A program made the translations under genes and the position numbers. The notes under the pieces were generated by a model. The model saw only the letters and a list, made by a program, of their open reading frames with translations, searched no databases and was not told the DNA's origin. 64,000 bases of DNA from an uncultured Verrucomicrobia subdivision 3 bacterium (GTDB taxonomy: Bacteria; Verrucomicrobiota; Verrucomicrobiia; Limisphaerales; UBA11358): positions 1-64,000 of the forward strand of contig CAIQKM010000027.1 of assembly GCA_903872345.1 (NCBI GenBank), in the 5' to 3' direction. Position 1 is the stretch's first letter, and every line of letters begins with the position of its first letter. This document shows, piece after piece, positions 35,770 to 44,425 of this stretch.

Positions 35770-37425
35770 TCATTCGGCTTTCTGACCGGTAACAATGGGG
35801 ACATAGCCCGTTTCCAATCCGGGCGGCGGGGTCACAATGAGCGCGCCATCCAAGGAGACCAGTTTGCCGGACGTTGGCGGCGCCATATAATCCCGGTCAA
35901 TCGGCCAGCAGGCGTGCAATTTTTCCACGAACGCCTGCAGCTCCGCCCTTTTCTCGGCGCTCCAGTGGTACTGCTGGAAAGACGGCTGGTCCACGAAGCG
36001 GTACCACGAATAAGTCACCACGGAACCGTCCGCGAGGCTGGCTGTGAACGGGCCAAGTTTGGGGCCGGGGTTGGCCCACGCACCGTTGGTTGGCGAGGTG
36101 TAAGGCGGGCCGGGTGACGCCAGCGGAAAGGCTTGCGAGGCCAGGCCGGTTTCCGGCGGCACGTCGGCCGCCGCCACCGGCACGTATTTTTCACCCAGGC
36201 GCTTGAAGTACTGCGGGAACAGCCCGCTTGGGCTGATGTCATTGGTGAACCATTGCAATCCCCACACATTGCCCTCAAAAATCCGGGTGTCGAAAACCTG
36301 TTCGACCCCGGCGAACTTCCGGCCCGCCTGGTCAAAGCGCGGGGTTTGGGTGTTGAGCCGGGGTTGCCACGCGCCCGCCCGGCCAAAATTTCCCGAACAG
36401 GCGGGACCGCCGTCGTGCCACACCTTGAAGGCGTCGTAGAGCGCCGCTTTCGAATAATATGTGACATCTTGCACGAGCCGGGCGCGGCCTTGGGCATCTG
36501 CGGGAAATTGCAACTTCGGCAATTTGCAATAGACCGTGCCATGCGCATCCGGGGCAATGAAACCGGGCACGGTGTTAACTTCCATCGCGCCGCCGCCGAT
36601 AATTCCCGGCCGGGCGTCGAGTCCGCGGCCATATAAGAACGGATCGTTAAACAGTTTGCCGATTTTGCTCCATGTCTCGGGAATGTAAAACGCGATCGGG
36701 CCTTTGAAATTGGCGGCGTTGAGAAAGCAGGTCCAGCTTTGATCGCCGGTGGGCGGGTCGCCGGGGCTGGGTTTGGTGAATGGCAACGCCATCCAGCTAT
36801 AGCCCAGAAAATCGCCATTGGGCCGCCCTTGAAACGGCAGCCCGTCCGGCGGAATCAGCAGGCGGTTGCTCAATTGCGCCACGCCGAGCCGATGGTCCGG
36901 CAGGGCTTCATTGCTGTAAAAAAAGGACCAGCCGGGTGAACCGACCTCGTAGTCGTAGGCCTGGGGCGTGCCGTTCATGCTGAACTTCGGCGGGCCGTAG
37001 CGGAAATGATTGCCCCGCCAGTAGCCCAATCCGCCTTCGACGGTTTGAAAAACGCTGTCCCAAGTCGGTCCGCGCTCTTTCCAAGTTCGGGCCAGCGTAC
37101 CTTGGGGCGCGAGGGGGGTGTCACGGTCGTCGGAATTGTCGGGCAAAATCCAGGTGCCGGGCAGTCCGATTTGAAAACCGGCCAACGGCCGGTCCGTCAG
37201 CGCCCACACCGCCGAGTAAAATCCCATGCCGGCGGTGAAGGCGGACGGCGGTGGAAATTTTTCGTGGCCGTAGGCGATGTAGCCGTGCAAGCCTTGGGAA
37301 TTGCGCGCCATCGCGGGAGAATTCGTTTCGGCCATGGTTGCCAGCCCGCGCCCGCCGGCCCCAAGACACCAAGCGGCGAAGATAATTAAGAGTTGGCAAC
37401 TTCGAAAAAACCGGCGTTTTTTCAT
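35770..37425 (-). CDS. Secreted protein of unknown function, 551 aa
   Basis: Not recognised. It starts MKKRRFFRSCQLLIIFAAWC, a Sec signal peptide, and the mature part has no clear membrane helix. It is rich in aromatic residues and Gly/Pro, with stretches such as RGPTWDSVFQTVEGGLGYWRG, GPACSGNFGRAG and YSWYRFVDQPSFQQYHWSAE, suggesting a beta-rich fold. An in-frame ATG at 37572 would add 49 residues before the signal peptide and is unlikely. It is divergent from an SGNH hydrolase gene, so the two may share a regulatory gap (37426-37601). It is placed among secreted carbohydrate-active genes. Confidence 0.6.
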   Translation of the reverse strand: MKKRRFFRSCQLLIIFAAWCLGAGGRGLATMAETNSPAMARNSQGLHGYIAYGHEKFPPPSAFTAGMGFYSAVWALTDRPLAGFQIGLPGTWILPDNSDDRDTPLAPQGTLARTWKERGPTWDSVFQTVEGGLGYWRGNHFRYGPPKFSMNGTPQAYDYEVGSPGWSFFYSNEALPDHRLGVAQLSNRLLIPPDGLPFQGRPNGDFLGYSWMALPFTKPSPGDPPTGDQSWTCFLNAANFKGPIAFYIPETWSKIGKLFNDPFLYGRGLDARPGIIGGGAMEVNTVPGFIAPDAHGTVYCKLPKLQFPADAQGRARLVQDVTYYSKAALYDAFKVWHDGGPACSGNFGRAGAWQPRLNTQTPRFDQAGRKFAGVEQVFDTRIFEGNVWGLQWFTNDISPSGLFPQYFKRLGEKYVPVAAADVPPETGLASQAFPLASPGPPYTSPTNGAWANPGPKLGPFTASLADGSVVTYSWYRFVDQPSFQQYHWSAEKRAELQAFVEKLHACWPIDRDYMAPPTSGKLVSLDGALIVTPPPGLETGYVPIVTGQKAE

Positions 37426-37601
37426 ATTTATAGACAAGCTTAAGACTGATAGATTTTGAAGATTAATCAACCACGAGAATTCGTGGTAATCAATATTCAT
37501 GCAGCAACCGGGATCTGGAGCGGCAAGTAAAATAGTGTTTGTTTGCTTGGACAAGTTCTTGATTTGCGCCACAAACCTATCAACATTCCCTGATCCGCAG
37601 A

Positions 37602-38420
37602 ATGAAAACGCTTACCATGAATAAATATCAGGCCAAAGGAATTGACGGTCGAAATGATATCAATAGGGTCGGTTTTGCCACCGTGCTGTTGGCACTCTTC
37701 TGGCTTTTCGCCAACGGAGTAACCGCCGCCCAAAGCCTGCCAACGTCCTCAGAGGCAACCGCCCCGGCGGCGGCAGATCCGAAAACCTATCTCGCCGGCA
37801 TCGCCGATGAACTGTCCGTCAGTTGGCCCAAGAATCATACCGTCAATATCGTGTGCCACGGCCATAGCGTGCCGGCGGGCTACTTCAAGACGCCTGCCGT
37901 GCATACCTTTGACGCCTATCCGCACTTGTTGCATCAGGGATTGTGCGAACGTAATCCTCATGCCGTCATCAATGTCATCGTCACGGCGATTGGCGGCGAA
38001 GATTCGGAGCAGGGGGCGGCGCGGTTTGAAGCCAGCGTGCTGCCGCTTCGGCCCGAGGTGGTCACCATTGATTATGCGTTGAACGACCGGCGCATCGGGC
38101 TGGCGCGATCTGAAAAGGCCTGGCGAACGATGATTGAGGCCGCGTTGAAGCAGGGCATCAAGGTGATCCTGCTCACGCCCACCGGAGATCTTTCCGCCAA
38201 GCTGGATGACCCGCAGGACCTGCTCAATCAACACGCGGCACTCATCCGGCGCCTCGCGGCGGAATATCACGTTGGTTTGGTGGACAGCCTCGCGCAGTTT
38301 CAAAACTACGTCCACGCGGGCGGTCAACTGGCGGATATTATGGCGCAGGTGAATCATCCCAACCGCAAAGGGCATGAACTGGTCACGGCCGAACTGTTGA
38401 AATGGTTTCCGGCCAAATAA
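37602..38420 (+). CDS. SGNH/GDSL hydrolase, secreted
   Basis: Esterase-type protein of 272 aa with an N-terminal signal (GFATVLLALFWLFANGV, cleavage near TAA). Block I is VCHGHSVPAGYF, where GHS replaces GDS. Block III is DYALNDRRIG, and block V is QVNHPNRKGHEL with the catalytic His. It probably removes acyl groups from sugars, as SGNH enzymes near glycosidases often do. The ATG at 37617 is an alternative start. The GH2 gene follows 46 bp later on the same strand. Confidence 0.75.
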   Translation: MKTLTMNKYQAKGIDGRNDINRVGFATVLLALFWLFANGVTAAQSLPTSSEATAPAAADPKTYLAGIADELSVSWPKNHTVNIVCHGHSVPAGYFKTPAVHTFDAYPHLLHQGLCERNPHAVINVIVTAIGGEDSEQGAARFEASVLPLRPEVVTIDYALNDRRIGLARSEKAWRTMIEAALKQGIKVILLTPTGDLSAKLDDPQDLLNQHAALIRRLAAEYHVGLVDSLAQFQNYVHAGGQLADIMAQVNHPNRKGHELVTAELLKWFPAK

Positions 38421-38466
38421 CCGTTGAGGCATGCCCTGATTGCCACTATTCACTCTTAATTAATTA

Positions 38467-41271
38467 ATGAAATCGAAAGTTACCCTGATCCTGGCGGCAC
38501 TGGTTTGCTTCCTGGCGAAAACCATCTTGGCTGATGACACCATTTCTCTCGCGGGAAACTGGCGCTTTGCGCTGGACCGCGCGGATCAGGGTGTGACGCA
38601 AAACTGGGCGGCCACGACCTTGCCAGGCAAAGCCCGACTGCCCGGCTCGCTGCCGGGGCAGGGGATTGGCGACCCGGTCACCACGAACACGGTCTGGACC
38701 GGCGGCATTGTGGACCGCTCCTGGTTCACCGCTCCCGAGCTCGCCCCCTACCGGCAGCCGGGCAATATTAAAATTCCCTTCTGGTTGCAGCCGGACACCT
38801 ATTACGCCGGCGTGGCTTGGTTTCAACGCGAGGTGGTCGTGCCTGCCGGTTGGTCGACCCGGCGCGTCGTGCTTTCGCTCGAACGGCCCCATTGGGAGAC
38901 GCGGGTGTGGGTGGACGGGCAGTTCCTTGGAAGTAATGACTCTCTCTCGACGCCGCACGAATATGATTTGGGACAAATCAAGGCCGGCAAACACACGCTC
39001 ACCATCCGGGTGGACAACCGGCGCATCGTGGATGTTGGTGAAAACTCCCATAGCATCAGCGACCATACGCAGGGGAATTGGAACGGCATCGTTGGAGATC
39101 TTAGCCTCCGGGCCACGCCCTTGGTCTGGATTGAAGATTTGCAGGTGTATCCCCACGTGGCGACCAAATCCGTCACGATTCACGGTAGCATTGGCAATGC
39201 CGGTGGCGAGGCGGGCAGCGGGGAAGTTTCATTTTCTCTCGGTGGCAAACTGGTCAAAAAAATTCCGTTGAATTGGAATACCAACGGGACGCAGTTCGAT
39301 GGCGAAATCGAGTTGGGCGACGCCGCCGAATTGTGGGATGAATTTCATCCCGCGTTGCAACATTTGACGGCGACCCTGGGCGAAGCAAAGCGCACCGTGG
39401 ATTTCGGGCTGCGGGAAATAGGCACTGAAGGTACGCAGTTTACGGTCAACGGACGGAAAACATTTTTTCGCGGCACCCTGGAGTGCTGCATTTTTCCCAA
39501 GACCGGTCATCCGCCCACGGATTTGGCATCGTGGCAGCGCATCATCCGGATCGCCCGGGCGCACGGGTTGAACCTGATCCGGTTTCATTCCTGGTGTCCG
39601 CCGGAGGCGGCCTTTCAGGCGGCGGATGCGGCGGGTTTTTATTATCAGATTGAAATCGCCTCGTGGGCCAATCAGTCCACCACCTTGGGCGACGGCAACC
39701 CGGTGGACGCATGGCTCTACGCCGAGGCGGCGCGGATTCTCAAAACCTACGGCAACCATCCCAGCTTCGTGCTGATGCCCTACGGCAATGAGCCGGCCGG
39801 AGACCATTCCGGCGCCTGGCTGGCGAAATGGGTCGCGCACTGGAAAGCCGCCGATTCGCGCCGGCTTTACACCAGCGGTTCCGGCTGGCCGCAACTGGCG
39901 GAGAATCAATTCCATGTCACCCCCAATCCCCGGATTCAGGGGTGGGGCGAGGGTTTGAAGTCCCGCATCAACGCCCGCCCGCCGGAAACCACGACGGACT
40001 ATCGCAGCTATATTTCCAAGCGTACCGTACCCGTGATCAGCCATGAAATCGGTCAGTGGTGCGTGTACCCGAACTTTGCGGAGATCTCCGAGTACACCGG
40101 CTATCTGCATCCCAAGAATTTTGAAATCTTTCGCGACCGGCTCGAAGCCAGCGGCCTTGGCAAGCTGGCGCGGCCGTTTTTGCTCGCCTCCGGAAAATTG
40201 CAGACTCTGTGTTATAAGGAGGACATTGAATCCGCCTTGCGCACGCCGGGCATGGGCGGGTTTGAATTGCTGGACCTGCACGATTTTCCGGGGCAGGGCA
40301 CCGCACTGGTGGGCGTGCTGGATCCCTTTTGGAACGACAAAGGTTATGTGACGGCGGCGGAGTACAGCCGTTTTTGCAATGCCACCGTACCGTTGGCGCG
40401 GCTGTCCAAGCGCGTCTTCACCACCGATGAAACATTGACCGCGCAGATCGAGGCGGCTCATTTCGGTCCGCAGCCCTTGAAGGCGGCTAGGCCCGTGTGG
40501 AAACTGGTGAACGATCATGGGAAGGTGGTGGCCGCCGGTGAATTATCAATGCAGGATCTGCCGGTTGGGAATGGCCAGCCGTTGGGCGAACTGAGTCTTG
40601 ACCTAAAGAAAATCCAAGCGCCCGCGCGTTATCAATTGGTGGTGGGCCTGAAAGGCACGCCGTACGAAAACGATTGGAACCTTTGGGTGTATCCCGCCGC
40701 CGCCGCCCAACCCGCGCCGCCGGAAGTATTGGTCACGGATAAGCTGGATGCGACCGCGCGTGATTTGCTGGCGAAAGGCGGCCGGGTCTTGCTGACGATT
40801 CCCGGCGCCCAGGTGCGGAATTTTGACACCGCACCCGTCAAACTGGGCTTCTCCAGCATATTCTGGAACACCGCCTGGACCGGCCGCCAGGCGCCGACCA
40901 CGCTGGGGATTTTGTGCGACCCGAAAAATCCGGCGCTGGCGGAGTTCCCGACGGATTTTTGCAGCGACTGGCAATGGTGGTATTTGATCCATCGCGCCGG
41001 CGCGTTGCGGCTGGATTTGTTGCTGCGCAATTTAAAACCGGTCGTCCGCGTGATTGATGACTGGGTTACGGCCCGCCCGCTGGGACTGGTCGTGGAAGGC
41101 CGGGTTGGCCCCGGCAAAATTGTGGTGTGCGGCTTTGACCTGACATCTGCGGCGCTCACCGATCCGGTGTCGCGGCAAATGCGGACCAGTCTCACGGATT
41201 ATCTGGCCTCGCCCCGGTGCCGGCCCGACACGGAACTGACGGTGGAAGCCATCAGCCAGTTGGTCCGTTGA
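38467..41271 (+). CDS. Glycoside hydrolase family 2 protein, secreted
   Basis: 934-aa exported enzyme. The signal peptide (MKSKVTLILAALVCFLAKT, ending ILA) is followed by a GH2 sugar-binding domain (SLAGNWRFALDRADQG, WETRVWVDGQFLGSND) and an Ig-like domain. The barrel has the likely acid/base Glu442 in PYGNEPAGDH and the nucleophile candidate Glu527 in VISHEIGQW. The C-terminal 300 residues form further beta domains. The substrate (beta-galactoside, glucuronide or mannoside) cannot be set from sequence alone. Together with the preceding SGNH hydrolase it suggests degradation of an acylated polysaccharide. Confidence 0.85.
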   Translation: MKSKVTLILAALVCFLAKTILADDTISLAGNWRFALDRADQGVTQNWAATTLPGKARLPGSLPGQGIGDPVTTNTVWTGGIVDRSWFTAPELAPYRQPGNIKIPFWLQPDTYYAGVAWFQREVVVPAGWSTRRVVLSLERPHWETRVWVDGQFLGSNDSLSTPHEYDLGQIKAGKHTLTIRVDNRRIVDVGENSHSISDHTQGNWNGIVGDLSLRATPLVWIEDLQVYPHVATKSVTIHGSIGNAGGEAGSGEVSFSLGGKLVKKIPLNWNTNGTQFDGEIELGDAAELWDEFHPALQHLTATLGEAKRTVDFGLREIGTEGTQFTVNGRKTFFRGTLECCIFPKTGHPPTDLASWQRIIRIARAHGLNLIRFHSWCPPEAAFQAADAAGFYYQIEIASWANQSTTLGDGNPVDAWLYAEAARILKTYGNHPSFVLMPYGNEPAGDHSGAWLAKWVAHWKAADSRRLYTSGSGWPQLAENQFHVTPNPRIQGWGEGLKSRINARPPETTTDYRSYISKRTVPVISHEIGQWCVYPNFAEISEYTGYLHPKNFEIFRDRLEASGLGKLARPFLLASGKLQTLCYKEDIESALRTPGMGGFELLDLHDFPGQGTALVGVLDPFWNDKGYVTAAEYSRFCNATVPLARLSKRVFTTDETLTAQIEAAHFGPQPLKAARPVWKLVNDHGKVVAAGELSMQDLPVGNGQPLGELSLDLKKIQAPARYQLVVGLKGTPYENDWNLWVYPAAAAQPAPPEVLVTDKLDATARDLLAKGGRVLLTIPGAQVRNFDTAPVKLGFSSIFWNTAWTGRQAPTTLGILCDPKNPALAEFPTDFCSDWQWWYLIHRAGALRLDLLLRNLKPVVRVIDDWVTARPLGLVVEGRVGPGKIVVCGFDLTSAALTDPVSRQMRTSLTDYLASPRCRPDTELTVEAISQLVR

Positions 41272-41319
41272 CGCCAAGTAGCCTTGCATTCCGTCCGCGA
41301 TGCGGGAAATTCTCGCTTC

Positions 41320-41549
41320 ATGGAAGTGTTATACATGACAGAGAAAGGACAGGTGACAGTACCCAGTGCGGTGCGTGCGCGCCGGAAACTGGGGTACAAG
41401 TCCACGCTGATTTTTTGGAAAGCACCAGCGGCGACATGATTCTCCGCCTCTCCAAGGCCGCTACCGAACTCGACTTGGTGGATCATCTGCGCCGCTTTAA
41501 AGGCATGGAAATTCCCGAACGCAAGCATCTGCTGCCACTTCATTTATAG
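41320..41549 (+). pseudogene. Frameshifted AbrB/SpoVT-family antitoxin-like gene
   Basis: From the ATG at 41335, TEKGQVTVPSAVRARRKLGY is a SpoVT/AbrB swapped-hairpin DNA-binding start. The frame stops at 41437-41439. The neighbouring -1 frame continues the family pattern, LESTSGDMILRLSKA, to a stop at 41549. The break lies in a run of six T at 41411-41416. One missing T, or a -1 slip there, would join the halves into STLIFLESTSG and a whole protein of about 76 aa. No toxin gene is adjacent, which favours decay. Confidence 0.75.
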
Positions 41550-44372
41550 CTACGCCAGCGCATCCGCCACCACTTCGGCCATGTGTTTGATGCAGACGGG
41601 GGTCAGGTGATCCACCTGATGGCGGCAACTGGTGCCGGAGAGGACGGCGGTGGTGCCATAGGGCTGATGTTTGATCAACTCGATGAGCGGCTCGGCGATC
41701 TTCAGGGAAAGTTCGTATTTCGATTCCATCATGCCGAAGGCGCCGGCCATGCCGCAGCAGCCGGTTTCCAGCAGCACGGCTTCGCGACCGGGGAGGCGGG
41801 CCGCGAGTTGCTGCATGCGGGTGGGACTGGAGGTTGCCTTCGCATGGCAATGCACGTGGATGGCGAGGCGTTCCTGCCTGGTCGCAAAACTCAGCGCTTC
41901 GGGTTCACGCTCCAGCAGTTCAAAGATGAAATCTTCAAACAGGAAGCAGCGTTCGGCGATGGTCGTCGCGCCGGGCAATTTTAACTCGGCATAATCCTCG
42001 GCAAACATGGAGTAGCAGGAGGGTTCCAAAAAGATGACCGGGGTGGCGGCATCGGTGGCGGCGAGCAGGGCCAGGTTGTGTTGGCCGAGTTTTTTGGTTT
42101 CGTCGAGGTTGCCGACGCTGAAGGCGGGGCGGCCGCAGCATTTGCGTTGCGTGGCCAGAGCGACTTCGAATCCGGCCGCCTCCAGCACTTTTACCGCCGC
42201 CTGACCGATGTGCGGCTCATGGTAGCGGACAAAGGTATCATCCCACAAAATCACTTTGCCCCGCGTGGATTCCTTTAAATTGATATGTTTTGCGAACCAG
42301 CGGTCGAACCGCTGGCGCGCAAAAGCCGGCGTGGCGCGCTCCGTGGCAAACCCGAAAATTCTCCCAAAAACATGGCGCACCGAGCGCGAATCGAACATCA
42401 GGTTCGTCAACGTTGGCATGGTGGTGCCGATCCGGCCCAGCAGGTCCACGGAACTGACCAACCGCTGCGACCAGGTCGGCCCCTTCAGCTTGGTGCGGGC
42501 GTGGAGGAGTTCGGCCTTGAGCAGCGACATGTTGACGTTGGAGGGGCATTCGCTGGTGCAGGCGCGGCAGGACAGGCAGTTGCTCAAGGCAAAATCCAGT
42601 TCCTCGGAACGCAACGGATCGGGAATATCCCGGCATTCCAAGGCGGCGCGAATGAGGTTGGACCGCCCGCGCGTGGACATGCCCTCCTGGCCGGTTGCCA
42701 GGTAGGTTGGGCACATGGTGGTGGTCTGCTTGAGGCAGCCGCCACAGCCGTTGCACTGTTCGAGGTTGGATACGAATGACCCGTCGCGCGCGGCAAACGC
42801 CAGTTCCGGCACGAACGGCAGCAAAATCTTATCCTGAGCGCCCTGGCGTAAATTGCCGTCAATGCGGTACCGGCCGTCGCCAATGATTTTTCCGGGGTTA
42901 AAGAGGTTGCTCGGGTCGAAGGCGTTTTTGATTTCGCGCATGACCTCGTAGAGTTCGGAGCCGACCTGCTGTTTGAGGTATTCGGTCCGGGCAATGCCCA
43001 CGCCATGTTCCGCCGCGAGCGAACCGTTAAACTGGGCCACGAGGGCGGCGACTTCGTCGGCGATCTCGCGGTATTTGCGGAGGTCCTCCTGGTCGTGCAG
43101 GTCCAGCACGGGGCGGACATGGAGCAGGCCGGAGGCGGCGTGGCCGTAGAACGAGGCGACGACATCCACGCGGGCGAGGAGTTTTTCCAGCCCGGTGACA
43201 TAGGCGGGCAGCACCTCGGGGCGCACGGCGGCGTCTTCGATGAAACAAGCGGGTTTGGCCGCGCCTTTGCAACTGGTGAGCAGGGAGAGCCCGGCTTTGC
43301 GCATGGCCCAGACGAGGTCCTTTTCCCGGGCGGTTTTTAAAATCATCTGCCGCAAGCCGAGTTTGCGCTTCGACAGCTTGGCCAGCCGGTCCTTCGCGCC
43401 TTCGAAAAATTCCACGACCAGGATGGAGCGGCAGGGTCGCGCATCGAGATCCAGCAAATCGCGCACGGCCTGAAATTCACGTTTCCCGCGCGTCTGGTCG
43501 AACAGGGGGCTGTCCACGTGCTCGATGGCGGCGGGTTTGAGGTCCAGCAATACCTGCGTGGCCTGCATGGCTTCGGCCACGGAGGCAAAGAAGATCAGAC
43601 CCACGCCGGTTTCCTCGGGCAGGGGGACGATGTTCAGTTCCGCCGAAAATATTCCGGCTAGGGTGCCTTCGCTGGCGCACAGGATGGGAATGAGGCTGCC
43701 GGGATTTTCCAGCGCCCGGGCCAGACCGTAACCGGCCCAGCGCTTCAACATGCCGGCCGGAAAACGCTCGGTGATTTGCAGGGCATTCAGCGTCACCAGG
43801 TCTTCCACGATGTTGCGCTGGTGTTGCAGGACGTTGCCTTTGTGGCCAACGCGGATCATCTTCCCGTCGGCCATGGCGATATCGAGTTCGCGCACGTGCT
43901 GGCCGGTGGTGCCATAGACCGGGGTGTGCGCGCCGGAGGAGTCATTGGCAATCATGCCGCCGATGGTGGCCCGGGAGCTGGTGGCGACGTCCGGGCCGAA
44001 GCAAAAGCCCTGCGGCTTGAGAAAGCGGTTGAGCTGGTCCAGCACCACGCCGGCACCGACGCGGACGGTGCGCCGTTCCTTGTCGAACTCCCAGATTTCG
44101 CGGTTGTACCGGGCGAAATCAATGATCAGGCCGTCGCCGATGGCCCCGCCGGAGAGGCCGGTGCCCGCGCCGCGCGGGGTAACGGAAATGCCCGCCTGCG
44201 CGGCGGCCTGGATGGCGCCCGCCGCCTGTTTGAGAGTTTGGGGAAAGGCCACGGCCTGCGGCACGAGCTGGTAGGGTGACGCATCCGTGGCGTAAAGCTG
44301 GCGCGTCCGGTTGTCAAACGCCATCTCGCAGCCGGTTGCGTTGAGCGTGGCCAGTTGTTGGGCGGAAAGCAC
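41550..44372 (-). CDS. FAD/Fe-S D-2-hydroxyacid dehydrogenase (GlcD-GlcF fusion, YdiJ/Dld-like)
   Basis: 940-aa oxidoreductase. The N-terminal FAD_binding_4 domain (VTPRGAGTGLSGGAIGDG) and FAD-oxidase_C domain (about 270-500; HAASGLLHVRPVLDL) are followed by two ferredoxin motifs, CNGCGGCLKQTTTMCP and CLSCRACTSECP. Two CCG domains close the chain (KCCGRPAFSVGN, GCCGMAGAFGMME). This is the layout of glycolate, D-lactate or D-2-hydroxyglutarate dehydrogenases of the YdiJ type, which pass electrons to a quinone or electron-transfer partner. The substrate is not assigned. It is divergent from the SIS gene. Confidence 0.87.
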   Translation of the reverse strand: MLSAQQLATLNATGCEMAFDNRTRQLYATDASPYQLVPQAVAFPQTLKQAAGAIQAAAQAGISVTPRGAGTGLSGGAIGDGLIIDFARYNREIWEFDKERRTVRVGAGVVLDQLNRFLKPQGFCFGPDVATSSRATIGGMIANDSSGAHTPVYGTTGQHVRELDIAMADGKMIRVGHKGNVLQHQRNIVEDLVTLNALQITERFPAGMLKRWAGYGLARALENPGSLIPILCASEGTLAGIFSAELNIVPLPEETGVGLIFFASVAEAMQATQVLLDLKPAAIEHVDSPLFDQTRGKREFQAVRDLLDLDARPCRSILVVEFFEGAKDRLAKLSKRKLGLRQMILKTAREKDLVWAMRKAGLSLLTSCKGAAKPACFIEDAAVRPEVLPAYVTGLEKLLARVDVVASFYGHAASGLLHVRPVLDLHDQEDLRKYREIADEVAALVAQFNGSLAAEHGVGIARTEYLKQQVGSELYEVMREIKNAFDPSNLFNPGKIIGDGRYRIDGNLRQGAQDKILLPFVPELAFAARDGSFVSNLEQCNGCGGCLKQTTTMCPTYLATGQEGMSTRGRSNLIRAALECRDIPDPLRSEELDFALSNCLSCRACTSECPSNVNMSLLKAELLHARTKLKGPTWSQRLVSSVDLLGRIGTTMPTLTNLMFDSRSVRHVFGRIFGFATERATPAFARQRFDRWFAKHINLKESTRGKVILWDDTFVRYHEPHIGQAAVKVLEAAGFEVALATQRKCCGRPAFSVGNLDETKKLGQHNLALLAATDAATPVIFLEPSCYSMFAEDYAELKLPGATTIAERCFLFEDFIFELLEREPEALSFATRQERLAIHVHCHAKATSSPTRMQQLAARLPGREAVLLETGCCGMAGAFGMMESKYELSLKIAEPLIELIKHQPYGTTAVLSGTSCRHQVDHLTPVCIKHMAEVVADALA

Positions 44373-44425
44373 GTACGCATCTTATCGGCGTGACAGGTCG
44401 TTGACAATTTCATTAACTCATTTGC

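Noticed and set aside
44401-44425. TTGACA before the double-SIS gene as a promoter
   Set aside because: A matching -10 would fall on the start codon, so it is not a credible promoter for this ATG.
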